DNA of 64,000 nt, from contig SBHC01000005.1 of NCBI GenBank assembly GCA_006226375.1, positions 186,001-250,000 of the forward strand, read 5' to 3'. The notes under the pieces are model-generated. The model searched no databases. It worked only from the letters and a program-made list of their open reading frames with translations, and was not told the DNA's origin. Below, piece after piece: positions 26,594-34,619 of the stretch. This DNA comes from Deltaproteobacteria bacterium (GTDB taxonomy: Bacteria; Myxococcota_C; UBA6777). The position numbers were made by a program, and so were the translations under genes. Position 1 is the stretch's first letter; each line of letters starts with the position of its first letter.

Positions 26594-27481
26594 ATGTCTC
26601 GTAACAACCAAATGATGAAATCCAACGCAACCACCGCCATGACCGACGGTAGCCTGATGCAACGCAACGCTGAACTGCAAGGTTTGGGCTTTGAGATCTT
26701 TGGCGAACAAGAGTTTGTGCGGTACCCGGTGATTGGAGTGAATCAACCCACCAGTGATTACAAGCCGGAAGGCAAGTTTCACAACCGCGTCACAGGCGAC
26801 GTGTACGACCAAGTTGAGGTCGTCTTTTTGGCCCTGCGACGCTCCATGGCGTTCCGGCCTCATGGCTACAGCGATCCCCTCCCCACCTGTTACAGCTCGA
26901 CTGCGCTGCGCCCGGATTCTTCGGTGGAACAGCCAATCCACCACACCTGTCATCGGGTCGGTCCTCGGGGTTTGATCGCAGAATGCCCCAACGCCCAATG
27001 GCTTCGAACCAACGAAGGCAAACCGCGTCGCGCCTGCGATCTCAAGTACACCGCCGCGATTGACCTCGACGGCAACCACTACTTGTTCTATCTCCAAGGC
27101 CGCTCCATCGCGCCGTTGGAGCGTTTCCTCAGCCAGATGCGTCAGTTGCGTCAGCCGCTGTTCGGAATGCGCGTAAACATGGGGCTTACCTACCGCACGA
27201 AGAAGGAAGGTTTCTTGGGGAATTTCTACGAGCTGAACTTCCCTGATCTGACCAACCAATCCGAGCGCGATCGTGTGCAGGTCGTCGACGCGATGGCCTA
27301 CCAGGAAGCCGCCAACTTCTTCAAAGACTACTTCGACTCAGCACCTTCCGAGCTGTACCACGAAGGCAGCGAAGAAGAAGCCAAAGAAGCCGCCCCCCTC
27401 AACGAAGGCGTGCGATTTGAGAGCAGCCCTGCGCCTGAAACTCAGAATCCTCAAGATCGATGGGGCCGTAGCGAATTCTAA
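26594..27481 (+). CDS. Four-cysteine protein, possible ssDNA-binding protein
   Basis: The ATG at 26594 is chosen for its ideal site (AGAGGAG, 7 nt upstream). The 295-residue product has a central domain with sentences VTGDVYDQVEVVFLALRRS, then four cysteines (C99, C119, C131, C148) spaced as a zinc site, then YLQGRSIAPLERFLSQMRQ and an acidic tail. The pattern 'DxVxVVxLxxRR...C...C..CP...W...C...(Y)...LDG...LxGxSIxPLxxFL' reminds me of uncharacterised proteins of phages and integrative elements thought to bind single-stranded DNA; this is recall, not a search. Its partner may be the RecD2-type helicase that follows 170 bp later behind a large hairpin. No mobility genes are adjacent. Confidence 0.7.
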   Translation: MSRNNQMMKSNATTAMTDGSLMQRNAELQGLGFEIFGEQEFVRYPVIGVNQPTSDYKPEGKFHNRVTGDVYDQVEVVFLALRRSMAFRPHGYSDPLPTCYSSTALRPDSSVEQPIHHTCHRVGPRGLIAECPNAQWLRTNEGKPRRACDLKYTAAIDLDGNHYLFYLQGRSIAPLERFLSQMRQLRQPLFGMRVNMGLTYRTKKEGFLGNFYELNFPDLTNQSERDRVQVVDAMAYQEAANFFKDYFDSAPSELYHEGSEEEAKEAAPLNEGVRFESSPAPETQNPQDRWGRSEF

Positions 27482-27509
27482 GCAACGAGGGAAGACAAGT
27501 TTCGACCTC

Positions 27510-27581
27510 GAAAACCCTCGCGGCTGCAGCCCACTCTTGGGGTTCTCTTCTGGCGAGAACGCTGCAGCTTCGGGGGTTTTC
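27510..27581 (+). terminator. Large nested hairpin between the four-cysteine protein and recD2
   Basis: GAAAACCCTCGCGGCTGCAGC (27510-27530, 21 bases; only the middle few mismatch) pairs with 27561-27581, and the 30-base loop forms its own stem (GTTCTC 27542-27547 with GAGAAC 27555-27560). A T/C-rich run TTTTCTTTTCTC follows. It could terminate the upstream transcript or process/attenuate the helicase mRNA. Confidence 0.55.
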
Positions 27582-27651
27582 TTTTCTCGGTTTCCTTTGT
27601 GGAAGAAACCACCGCAAACGTCCCCAATAAGGACGCGGGAGGGACAACAAC

Positions 27652-29844
27652 ATGACCGCTCAACCCTTGCTTGCACCATCATTGCCGCCCACACCCAACG
27701 ACAACAACGAAACCAAAAAACCCAAACCTCTGGTCTTTGCGTACGGAACCGTACTCAGCACAGTCTACGAAAAGCCCGGCACTCGCTGGGGAATCGCACG
27801 GGTTCGTTTTCGCGACAAGATCCAGTGGGTCAAGGGCGAAATTCTTCCTGTCGAGAAGGGATTGTTGTACCAGTTTGGAGGCTGGTGGGAAGACGACGAG
27901 AAGTGGGGACCGGGCTTTCGGGTTCGGTTCCGACGTGAAGTCATTCCTTCGGACACACACGAGCTGTTCAACTACCTTGTGGCCCTACAGATCCCACACC
28001 TGGACAACACCTTGTGCCGACGCATCGTCGACATGTGGGGACTGCGAAGCTTGCAGGTGTTAGAAGAGTCCACCCATCAACTCATTCAGCTGGGTCTAAC
28101 GTCCGATCAATGCAGCGAGATCCAAAAACATTGGCAGCATCGGTTGCCCTCTCGTAGCTTGCTCGCGGCACCCGAAGCCTGGGGCCTGGATCCAGAACAA
28201 GCTCACTCACTTTTCGAGCTACACGGTGGCCAAACCTTGTCGCTGCTTCGCCAGGATCCCTACGCCGTTTTGCAAGACGCCGGTGTCGGTTTTTCTGCAG
28301 CCGATCACATCGCAGAGCGCGTAGGCATCGACCGCTTGGACCCTCGTCGAAGCCGAGCGGCCTTGCGCTCCATTCTGTCACAAGCGGCTCACCAAGAAGG
28401 TCACACCGCGTTGCCTCGGCAAGAACTCCTTGCCCGCACCCGAACCCGAAGGCTCCAACTGAGCGGTGAATCCAGTGAAGTCGCGCTCAAGCAACTTCTG
28501 GAAAAAGGCTCACTTCGAACAGTCCCTGGCTGTGACCTGATTGGTCTTCGCTCCACGGTTTCGGCCGAAGAAGCCTTAATGCAAAAGCTGCGCTCGTTCT
28601 CCGACTTCCCTGTAGGACGAGAGCCTCTTCCACCACCTTCTAGCCTCCTGGAAGAGCAAGCCGCTGCCGTCCAAGCGGCACAAATGCACCGGTTTATGGT
28701 TCTGACAGGCTCCCCCGGAACAGGAAAGACCTTTACACTCCGAGCGATCCTCCACAGCGGCTGGGAGACTCCTATCCTCGCGGCCCCCACAGGAAAAGCC
28801 GCCAACCGATTGTCGGAGTTAACGGGCCTTCCGGCGTTTACGCTCCACCGACTGCTGGAGTACAAGCCAGGACAAGAAGCCAACCGAACCTCCGAGCGTC
28901 CTTTGGATGCAGACCTTGTGATCGTCGATGAAGCCGCGATGATCGACGTCCCTCTGGCAGCCGCTCTGCTCGAAGCGATCGACCCATCACGCACCACTCT
29001 GATCTTGTGCGGAGACGCCGACCAGCTACCTCCCGTGGGACCCGGAAATGTGCTGCGCGACATCATCAACAGCAACGAATTTCCGGTGGTTCGACTTCAA
29101 CAAATCGTACGACAAGATGCATCTTCCCAGATCATCCCCAACGCCCGTCGTGTGCTGGAAGGAACCCCCATCCATGTGGACAACCAATCCTACACAGACT
29201 TCAAGTACTTCTCTGTGGATGCAAGCACCCAGGTCAAAGAACAAGAAGAACTCAAGAACAGCATCGTAGACGTCTTTGACCATCTTATGTACCTGGGCTA
29301 TTCACCGCGTGATGTGCAGGTCCTCACCCCTATGAAAAAGGGGCCTCTGCCCGGCGCTCACGCGCTCAACAAGGTGTTGCAACACAAGCTCAACCCCAGC
29401 ACCCAAAAGAACTCATCGTACACGCAAAGCTCCGAAACAAGCTTCCGCGTGGGCGATCGAGTCATTCAGCTTCGTAACGACTACGAACGAAGCATTTTTA
29501 ATGGCGATACAGGCGTTGTCACACAGGTTAACGGTCCCCAAGTCCAGGTAGCCTTTGAAGACAAAACCGTTGTCTACGATGACAGCAACCTCTCGCAGTT
29601 GGAGCTTGCGTATGCGATCTCCATCCACAAGAGCCAAGGCAGCGAATGGCCTGTTGTCATCCTTCCCCTTAGCCTTCACCACAAGCAGATGCTAACTCGC
29701 CGACTTTTGTACACCGCCATCACCCGAGCCAAAAAGCTCTTTGTCTTGGTCGGATGCGCCAAAGCCGTCGCCTATGCCCTCGCCCAAAACGACGACAACG
29801 ACCGAATCACCACCCTCCCCCATTGGATCGCCTCCACCTCTTGA
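27652..29844 (+). CDS. recD2: RecD2-family ATP-dependent DNA helicase
   Basis: A 5'-3' SF1B helicase that is not accompanied by RecB and RecC, as usual for RecD2. The N-terminal half has an OB-like start (GTRWGIARVRF) and the helix-hairpin-helix NPYxxL-type motif DPYAVLQDAGVGFSAADHIAE near residues 202-223. Motor motifs are complete: Walker A GSPGTGKT (353-360), motif Ia AAPTGKAANRL, Walker B VIVDEAAM, motif III GDADQLPPVGPG, and motifs V/VI SIHKSQGSEW and YTAITRAKK. Length 730 fits. The ribosome-binding site GGGAGGGA is strong. RecD2 works in recombination and repair; a paired ssDNA-binding protein (26594) would make sense. The gene is followed by a short hairpin region. Confidence 0.9.
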   Translation: MTAQPLLAPSLPPTPNDNNETKKPKPLVFAYGTVLSTVYEKPGTRWGIARVRFRDKIQWVKGEILPVEKGLLYQFGGWWEDDEKWGPGFRVRFRREVIPSDTHELFNYLVALQIPHLDNTLCRRIVDMWGLRSLQVLEESTHQLIQLGLTSDQCSEIQKHWQHRLPSRSLLAAPEAWGLDPEQAHSLFELHGGQTLSLLRQDPYAVLQDAGVGFSAADHIAERVGIDRLDPRRSRAALRSILSQAAHQEGHTALPRQELLARTRTRRLQLSGESSEVALKQLLEKGSLRTVPGCDLIGLRSTVSAEEALMQKLRSFSDFPVGREPLPPPSSLLEEQAAAVQAAQMHRFMVLTGSPGTGKTFTLRAILHSGWETPILAAPTGKAANRLSELTGLPAFTLHRLLEYKPGQEANRTSERPLDADLVIVDEAAMIDVPLAAALLEAIDPSRTTLILCGDADQLPPVGPGNVLRDIINSNEFPVVRLQQIVRQDASSQIIPNARRVLEGTPIHVDNQSYTDFKYFSVDASTQVKEQEELKNSIVDVFDHLMYLGYSPRDVQVLTPMKKGPLPGAHALNKVLQHKLNPSTQKNSSYTQSSETSFRVGDRVIQLRNDYERSIFNGDTGVVTQVNGPQVQVAFEDKTVVYDDSNLSQLELAYAISIHKSQGSEWPVVILPLSLHHKQMLTRRLLYTAITRAKKLFVLVGCAKAVAYALAQNDDNDRITTLPHWIASTS

Positions 29845-29849
29845 ACCCA

Positions 29850-29894
29850 CCATGTACGTGGCATTTTCCATGTACGTGGCAATAAATTGCCACG
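29850..29894. repeat. 14-bp direct repeat and near-perfect palindrome between convergent genes
   Basis: CCATGTACGTGGCA occurs at 29850-29863 and 29868-29881. The second copy runs into CGTGGCAAT-AA-ATTGCCACG (29875-29894), a 9-bp stem with a tiny loop. It lies between the convergent recD2 and hydrolase genes and may be a two-way terminator or a short mobile palindrome. Confidence 0.6.
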
Positions 29895-29924
29895 CTAGTT
29901 ATTATCATCGCGTAAAATTCGACG

Positions 29925-30956
29925 TTAACGTTCTTTGGGTTTGTCTTCTTTGTTGGCCTTGACGGTTTCGGCCTTTTTGTCGGGAATGGGGGTTTCCACC
30001 AAGGGCTTGAAAAAGGCGATAATCTTCTCGGATACGGGCTTGGTCATGGTGGCGTTAACGATGTCGCCGGCCAAAACATGGTCCCATTTGTTGGGGGTGT
30101 CCCCCACATCCATCATTTTCTTTTTGGACGCTCCCACTTTCGCAAAGGCCTTCTTCAAAGCTTTTTGACTAATCACCTGATCCTTGTTGGAGTAGATGAA
30201 CATGGTGGGAACCTTAATTTTGGAGAGATCCGCTTTTTCGAGCTCTTGGACCAAACCCATCATTTGGTAGACACCTTCGATGGGGTGATCGTATGTCCAA
30301 TACTTCGCTTGCTCCTTGTTGGTCGGTTTCCAAGTGTAGCGTTTGCCAGCAATCATTTTGGCAAGCTGTAGACCCCAAGGTTGCAAAAAAACGCGGGCGC
30401 TAGAGTTCTTGGGATGAATGTTGGGAGAGAGAAGGGCCATACCAAACAAGTCAGAAACATCTTGGGTCGCAGCAAACCAAAGAGACAAGGTTGCGCCTGT
30501 GGACGAGGCGACAAAGATGACCTTCTTTCCGATGCGACGGCCGATTTCGTACGCTTCCTTGGTGTCCTGCAGCCACTCGCTCGCCTTCGCGACCCCCATC
30601 TCCACACCGGTTTGACCGTGACCATGTAGACGGGTGTAGAAAAGATTGGCGTTCAATGCCTTAGCGACCAGCGGACAAAGCGGTTCCACCTCTTGCCGAG
30701 TAGCACCAAACCCATGAATAAAGACCAAGGCAACGTGGGTCTGTGCTTTGGTCTTGGGATCCGCCCACACAATCTTCTTTTCTGTGTTGGGGCGAAGGTT
30801 TTTAACCTTGGCCTCACTTTGTTTCAGGTATGCCTCTAGATCCTTGGGCAGGTTCACCGGCTCAAGCTTGGTGTCCACTTGAATCCGAGGTCCCAAGAAA
30901 AAGACGACTCCGCCAAGAACAACAAGGCCAAGCAACACCCACAACACAGTTTTCAT
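29925..30956 (-). CDS. Membrane-anchored alpha/beta hydrolase
   Basis: One N-terminal membrane helix (LWVLLGLVVLGGVVFFLG) anchors a serine hydrolase domain. Visible parts are the oxyanion HGFGATRQE, the nucleophile elbow VASSTGA (Ser, with Ala instead of the first Gly of GxSxG), the acid in YSNKDQVI and the His in NKWDHVLAG. The lid region is basic. A Lys/Pro/Glu-rich tail ends the protein. Substrate is unknown; carboxylesterase or lysophospholipase-like activity is likely. Ribosome-binding site AGGAG at the right distance. It begins 9 bp after the SNase-OB gene and is probably on one transcript with it. Confidence 0.82.
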   Translation of the reverse strand: MKTVLWVLLGLVVLGGVVFFLGPRIQVDTKLEPVNLPKDLEAYLKQSEAKVKNLRPNTEKKIVWADPKTKAQTHVALVFIHGFGATRQEVEPLCPLVAKALNANLFYTRLHGHGQTGVEMGVAKASEWLQDTKEAYEIGRRIGKKVIFVASSTGATLSLWFAATQDVSDLFGMALLSPNIHPKNSSARVFLQPWGLQLAKMIAGKRYTWKPTNKEQAKYWTYDHPIEGVYQMMGLVQELEKADLSKIKVPTMFIYSNKDQVISQKALKKAFAKVGASKKKMMDVGDTPNKWDHVLAGDIVNATMTKPVSEKIIAFFKPLVETPIPDKKAETVKANKEDKPKER

Positions 30957-30965
30957 GGAACGCTC

Positions 30966-31937
30966 CTACAGCCAGTCACTCAACTGACTCAATTGAGAAA
31001 GAACAATTTGAGGCTTGTCACGGAACGAGGTCACTTTGCCCGTAACATAAACAAAACCTCGGCCGTGCCTAGCGTATCGGTCGTGAATCAGGTGCAAGAG
31101 GGCTGTGTGTTCTTCCGTGGTTTCTTTCGGAATCCACAAGGAAAAAGACCGACCTTGGGTGCCCACATAAATGACCGAGCCGGATTCGGTTTCTTTGGTG
31201 ATGCCTTGCTGGAGATCGCAGAACAAGGTCACAGTGTCCCCTGCTCGCATAGCTTCCAACAGACGGGCGTAATCGGAACGCACTTCCAACGCCCCCTTGG
31301 AGCGGCCATGGCTTCGGAAGTCGTCCATCCAAGCGCCGCGGCTGTTCCACCAGGGGACCAAGGTCTCGTAGTCACGGGACATTCCACCAGCGTTGGTGGC
31401 AGGATCCCAGATCACTCGACGGTGAGCCTGAGCCTCACGCTCCGCTTCCAACATCTCAGCGTGAAAAAAGCGAGAGGTCCCGTACTTGACGAAGTAAGGC
31501 GACCATCCACCACGGATCGCATGAAGGTTGTAAGAGACGTCACCCTTGTACACATAACAGATCAAACGCCCGTAGTTTCCGCGCTCATGCTCCAGGCAGT
31601 CTTCCAACGATGCGTTGGACTCAAACTCCATCGAGATCTTGCACCAGGAGCCATCGGCCTCCGTGAAGAACTTCTTTGCCATCTCCGAAGCGAGCTTTCC
31701 TGCGTTGGTAACGGGTTTATCCGAGCCTTTCTGGCTCTCTTCGGTGTCCAGGCAAACGAGCCGAAGGGACTCTTGCTCTCCGTTAATTTCCACGCGGATG
31801 GTGTCCCCATCGATCACGTCGAGCACCTGGACGTTATCAAGACGCGTACCTGGACGTGTGACGGCTGCAGTGTCTACGGAAGAAACAGGCGAAGCGGACT
31901 CTCCGCCTCCAAACCAACGTTGCCAAAAGCTTGCCAT
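30966..31937 (-). CDS. SNase-family nuclease with C-terminal OB-like domain
   Basis: No signal peptide is seen (MASFWQRWFGGGES), so this nuclease should act inside the cell, unlike the lipoprotein at 13.4 kb. The SNase part (residues about 35-190) keeps the catalytic Arg of LRLVCLD, the Glu of TEESQ and the second Arg in YGRLICYVY, plus the DGDTI Asp. Residues about 215-323 look like an OB fold (DTVTLFCDLQQG, then FVYVTGKVTSFRDKPQIVL, typical of tRNA_anti-like OB). A strong ribosome-binding site (AGGAG) supports the ATG. It lies 67 bp after the Nudix gene and 9 bp before the hydrolase. Confidence 0.82.
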   Translation of the reverse strand: MASFWQRWFGGGESASPVSSVDTAAVTRPGTRLDNVQVLDVIDGDTIRVEINGEQESLRLVCLDTEESQKGSDKPVTNAGKLASEMAKKFFTEADGSWCKISMEFESNASLEDCLEHERGNYGRLICYVYKGDVSYNLHAIRGGWSPYFVKYGTSRFFHAEMLEAEREAQAHRRVIWDPATNAGGMSRDYETLVPWWNSRGAWMDDFRSHGRSKGALEVRSDYARLLEAMRAGDTVTLFCDLQQGITKETESGSVIYVGTQGRSFSLWIPKETTEEHTALLHLIHDRYARHGRGFVYVTGKVTSFRDKPQIVLSQLSQLSDWL

Positions 31938-32004
31938 ACAAGAATCTCCTCTCCATGAGGTCTCAAAACAAAGAAAACGGATTCACAAACGAGAGCTATT
32001 GGGT

Positions 32005-32589
32005 TCACTCACTGGGTCGTTGCCAACCCCCTGCCTTGTTGAGCAGGTGAAAGAACGCAGCGACCACCAGGGCATGTTGGATCTCACCTTCAGCAATGAG
32101 CGCTCCGATACGCGCCAACGGCTCGTTGCTTTGAGCGATCACTTCGTTGGAATCGTGTTCGATTTCGCCTTCAAACCGGGCGTCAAGAGCGAGATACGTC
32201 CAGCACCGGTTGTTTTGGATCGCCGGATTGGGTTCGACAACACCAAGCTCCAGCCAGGAATCCGCGACATAACCTGTCTCTTCGCGCAGTTCACGCTTTC
32301 CAGCTTCCAAGGGTGCCTCTCCAGGATCCACCATACCACCAGGAATCTCTAGCGTAACCGACTCCACTCCATATCGAAATTGACGAATCAAAACTACATC
32401 ATTTTCTGGAGTTAAGGCAATGACATTCACCCAGTCTGGCGACTTCATCACCACAAAGTCACGGACCGCTCCATGCTCAGGATGACGAAACTGATGGCTG
32501 GTCATATCCAAGATGCGATAGGATAGGTCAACTTTTTCAGAGACCTTCTCCCACTCCAAATGCTTCCACGGATTCGAGTCTGATGACAT
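32005..32589 (-). CDS. Nudix hydrolase, ADP-ribose pyrophosphatase-like
   Basis: The Nudix box GMVDPGEAPLEAGKRELREETGY fits G-x5-E-x7-REUxEExGU exactly, with the three metal-binding Glu residues. The flanking NVIALTPENDVVLIRQFRYGVESVTLEIPGG is typical of ADP-ribose/sugar nucleotide pyrophosphatases (AMP plus ribose-5-phosphate products). Length 194 is normal. It starts exactly where ThpR ends (stop of thpR and ATG are adjacent), so the two are translationally coupled. Sits in a block with CinA and ThpR that fits disposal of nucleotide by-products; the substrate here is inferred. Confidence 0.88.
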   Translation of the reverse strand: MSSDSNPWKHLEWEKVSEKVDLSYRILDMTSHQFRHPEHGAVRDFVVMKSPDWVNVIALTPENDVVLIRQFRYGVESVTLEIPGGMVDPGEAPLEAGKRELREETGYVADSWLELGVVEPNPAIQNNRCWTYLALDARFEGEIEHDSNEVIAQSNEPLARIGALIAEGEIQHALVVAAFFHLLNKAGGWQRPSE

Positions 32590-33168
32590 TTAAGAAGACT
32601 CCATATTCCACTGTTGTAAGGGTGTATAAACAGCACCCGTTGGTCCCAACTCACTTTGAAACAACGTCAAAGTGGAAAGCTGCATATCCTGCTCCCAAAC
32701 CTCTTCAGCCAACGACTCCAAGGTGTCGCGAAGCAAGTTTGTCGGAGATGTTTTGATACGAGCCAGGGTGACATGAGGATGGTATTCGTCCATGTCATAA
32801 CGACCCAGCCCCGCTGAAGCGAAGCCGTCGTCCAGCGCATGAAACAACGAGAGCAACGAATCGTCCAGAGGCTCAACCCCTCCCCACAAGACACGTGGCC
32901 GCTCCCAGTTGGGAAAGACGCCAAGATGACCAGCCTTCACAAGAGCGGCCGTTCTGGAAGCGACAACATCTGAGACCACCGAAACAATGGAATCAGCCTC
33001 TTGCTCTGTCACTTCACCAAAGAAACGTATCGTCAGGTGAAACAACCCAGGCTTCACCCAGCGCAGCTTTATGGGCAAAGGCTGAACGACAGAACGGACC
33101 CTGTCCCGGAACTCTTCCAAGGCCAGAACCTTCTGCTCAGGCAACTCCAACGCCAGAAAAACTCTCAA
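32590..33168 (-). CDS. thpR: RNA 2',3'-cyclic phosphodiesterase
   Basis: Member of the 2H phosphoesterase family (LigT/ThpR). Both catalytic HxTx motifs are present: HLTIRF and HVTLAR, in the usual 80-residue spacing, and the N-terminus MRVFLALELPE is the classical family start. Length 192 fits. Known activity: opening RNA 2',3'-cyclic phosphates, and ADP-ribose 1'',2''-cyclic phosphate in related enzymes. It lies 64 bp after cinA and is fused in phase at the stop to the Nudix gene, the strongest coupling in this block. Confidence 0.9.
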   Translation of the reverse strand: MRVFLALELPEQKVLALEEFRDRVRSVVQPLPIKLRWVKPGLFHLTIRFFGEVTEQEADSIVSVVSDVVASRTAALVKAGHLGVFPNWERPRVLWGGVEPLDDSLLSLFHALDDGFASAGLGRYDMDEYHPHVTLARIKTSPTNLLRDTLESLAEEVWEQDMQLSTLTLFQSELGPTGAVYTPLQQWNMESS

Positions 33169-33232
33169 AGCAGCGACTCCTCCTATCTATTCGAAAAAAG
33201 AAACGATAATTCTAAAGGAGACAAGTCCCAGT

Positions 33233-34519
33233 TCAACCTTTTCGCAAGGCATAAGTCAAAGGCAGATCTGGATTCTTGGTAATCACGCGACGGATCAGCT
33301 GCAGGGCTCCATACGCCGACAAGGTCCTGATTCGGTGCCTGCTGCCGGTCAATTGCAACTGGCAATGCTCGGTCTCGCCCTCCGTTGCCACCGCAATGTG
33401 GACCGTCCCAACGGGCTTTTCGGGGGTCCCTCCTCCAGGACCAGCGACGCCCGTAATCGAAGCAGCGATAGAGGACTTGGCAACACGCCTCGCACCTTCA
33501 GCCATCGCTCTTGCGACGGGCTCACTCACAGCCCCATGGGTTGCAAGCAAAGCCTCATCCACACCCAGAATGTCCCTCTTGGCTTCGTTGCTGTAGGTGA
33601 CAGCCGAAGCGAGGAAGTACGCGGAAGACCCGGCCTGTTCCGTGAGCAAGGAACCCACCAACCCTCCCGTGCAGGACTCCGCCATCGCCAACGTCATGTT
33701 GTTGTCGAGCAACAATTGAGCGACAGCCTGAACGAACGATTGCTTTGGGTCCTCCGAAAACACAAACGCTCCCAGACGCTCACGGACTTTCTGAGTTAAG
33801 TCTGCAAACAGCCCCTCTGCGTCGCCTTCCACCAGCGCAGGAAACACCTTCAGGGAGATGTGAACTTCCGGCATCTTTGCGCGGTAGCCGATGTCCACAC
33901 CGGTCGGAAGCGGGTAAAGATCGTTGAGTCGGTCGGCAGCTTGTGACTCTCCCATTCCAAAACATCGGTAGGTATGGAGCAACGGAAGAGTCAGCGCTTC
34001 ACCGCCCATGTCCAAGAGGATGGGCATGACGCAATCTTCGGTCATGGTCTTCATCTCACGGGGCACACCAGGCATCGCAAAAAATCGGCACGACCCCAAC
34101 ACCATGGAGAAGCCTGCCGCTGTACCCACTGGATTGTCGAGCAACATCGAGCCTTCGGGCAAGTAAGCTTGCTTCTTGTTGCTGTCCGACATGGGCCGCT
34201 GAAGGCGAGCAAAGTATGCTTCCAGCTTCTCCATCCACCCTTCGCGAAACGTAAGCTCCACGCCCCCCAAAGTCGCAAAGACTTCGGCAGTGCGGTCGTC
34301 GTCAGTCGGTCCCAACCCACCCGTCACCAGGGCAGCATCGGCTCGCCCTGCCACCGACTGAAAGACTTCAGCCAACTCCTTGGGGTCGTCCCCAACTGTT
34401 GTAACTCGCGACAAGGTAAGACCGTAACGCCCCAAGATGAGGGCGATGTCACGGGCGTTGGTATTGGCGACGCGGCCGTCCAGGAGTTCTTCTCCGGTCG
34501 CAATCATCTCGACTCGCAT
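33233..34519 (-). CDS. cinA: CinA-family protein (MoaB-like domain plus NMN deamidase domain)
   Basis: The ATG at 34519 (MRVEMIATGEEL) is chosen because GAGGT precedes it and because family members start there; the longer frame is not needed. Residues 1-170 are the MoaB-like domain (TGEELLDGRVANTNA, GGLGPTDDDRT); residues 260-425 are the PncC domain with LAMAESCTGGLVGSLLTEQAGSS and GVAGPGGGTPEKPVGTV, active-site Ser/Lys region intact. CinA proteins deamidate NMN and in some species hydrolyse ADP-ribose. Its start codon and ribosome-binding site lie in one arm of a long inverted repeat (34518-34595). Confidence 0.92.
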   Translation of the reverse strand: MRVEMIATGEELLDGRVANTNARDIALILGRYGLTLSRVTTVGDDPKELAEVFQSVAGRADAALVTGGLGPTDDDRTAEVFATLGGVELTFREGWMEKLEAYFARLQRPMSDSNKKQAYLPEGSMLLDNPVGTAAGFSMVLGSCRFFAMPGVPREMKTMTEDCVMPILLDMGGEALTLPLLHTYRCFGMGESQAADRLNDLYPLPTGVDIGYRAKMPEVHISLKVFPALVEGDAEGLFADLTQKVRERLGAFVFSEDPKQSFVQAVAQLLLDNNMTLAMAESCTGGLVGSLLTEQAGSSAYFLASAVTYSNEAKRDILGVDEALLATHGAVSEPVARAMAEGARRVAKSSIAASITGVAGPGGGTPEKPVGTVHIAVATEGETEHCQLQLTGSRHRIRTLSAYGALQLIRRVITKNPDLPLTYALRKG

Positions 34520-34595
34520 GCACACCTCACAATCAAAAAGTAGAGGATGGGTTCGCCTTCCCACAAAGAGACGAAGGCAACACTGTGAGGTGCAT
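34518..34595 (-). promoter_or_regulatory. Inverted repeat that could hide the cinA start and ribosome-binding site
   Basis: On the minus strand ATGCACCTCACA (34595-34584) can pair with TGTGAGG-TG-TGCAT (34531-34518), which is the ribosome-binding site plus start of cinA. Between them an inner stem GCCTTC/GAAGGC (34578-34573 with 34560-34555) and a T run follow. The element looks like a translational or transcriptional control leader. Confidence 0.5.
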
Positions 34596-34619
34596 GGGTT
34601 CAACGCGAGGAAGGGCTCC

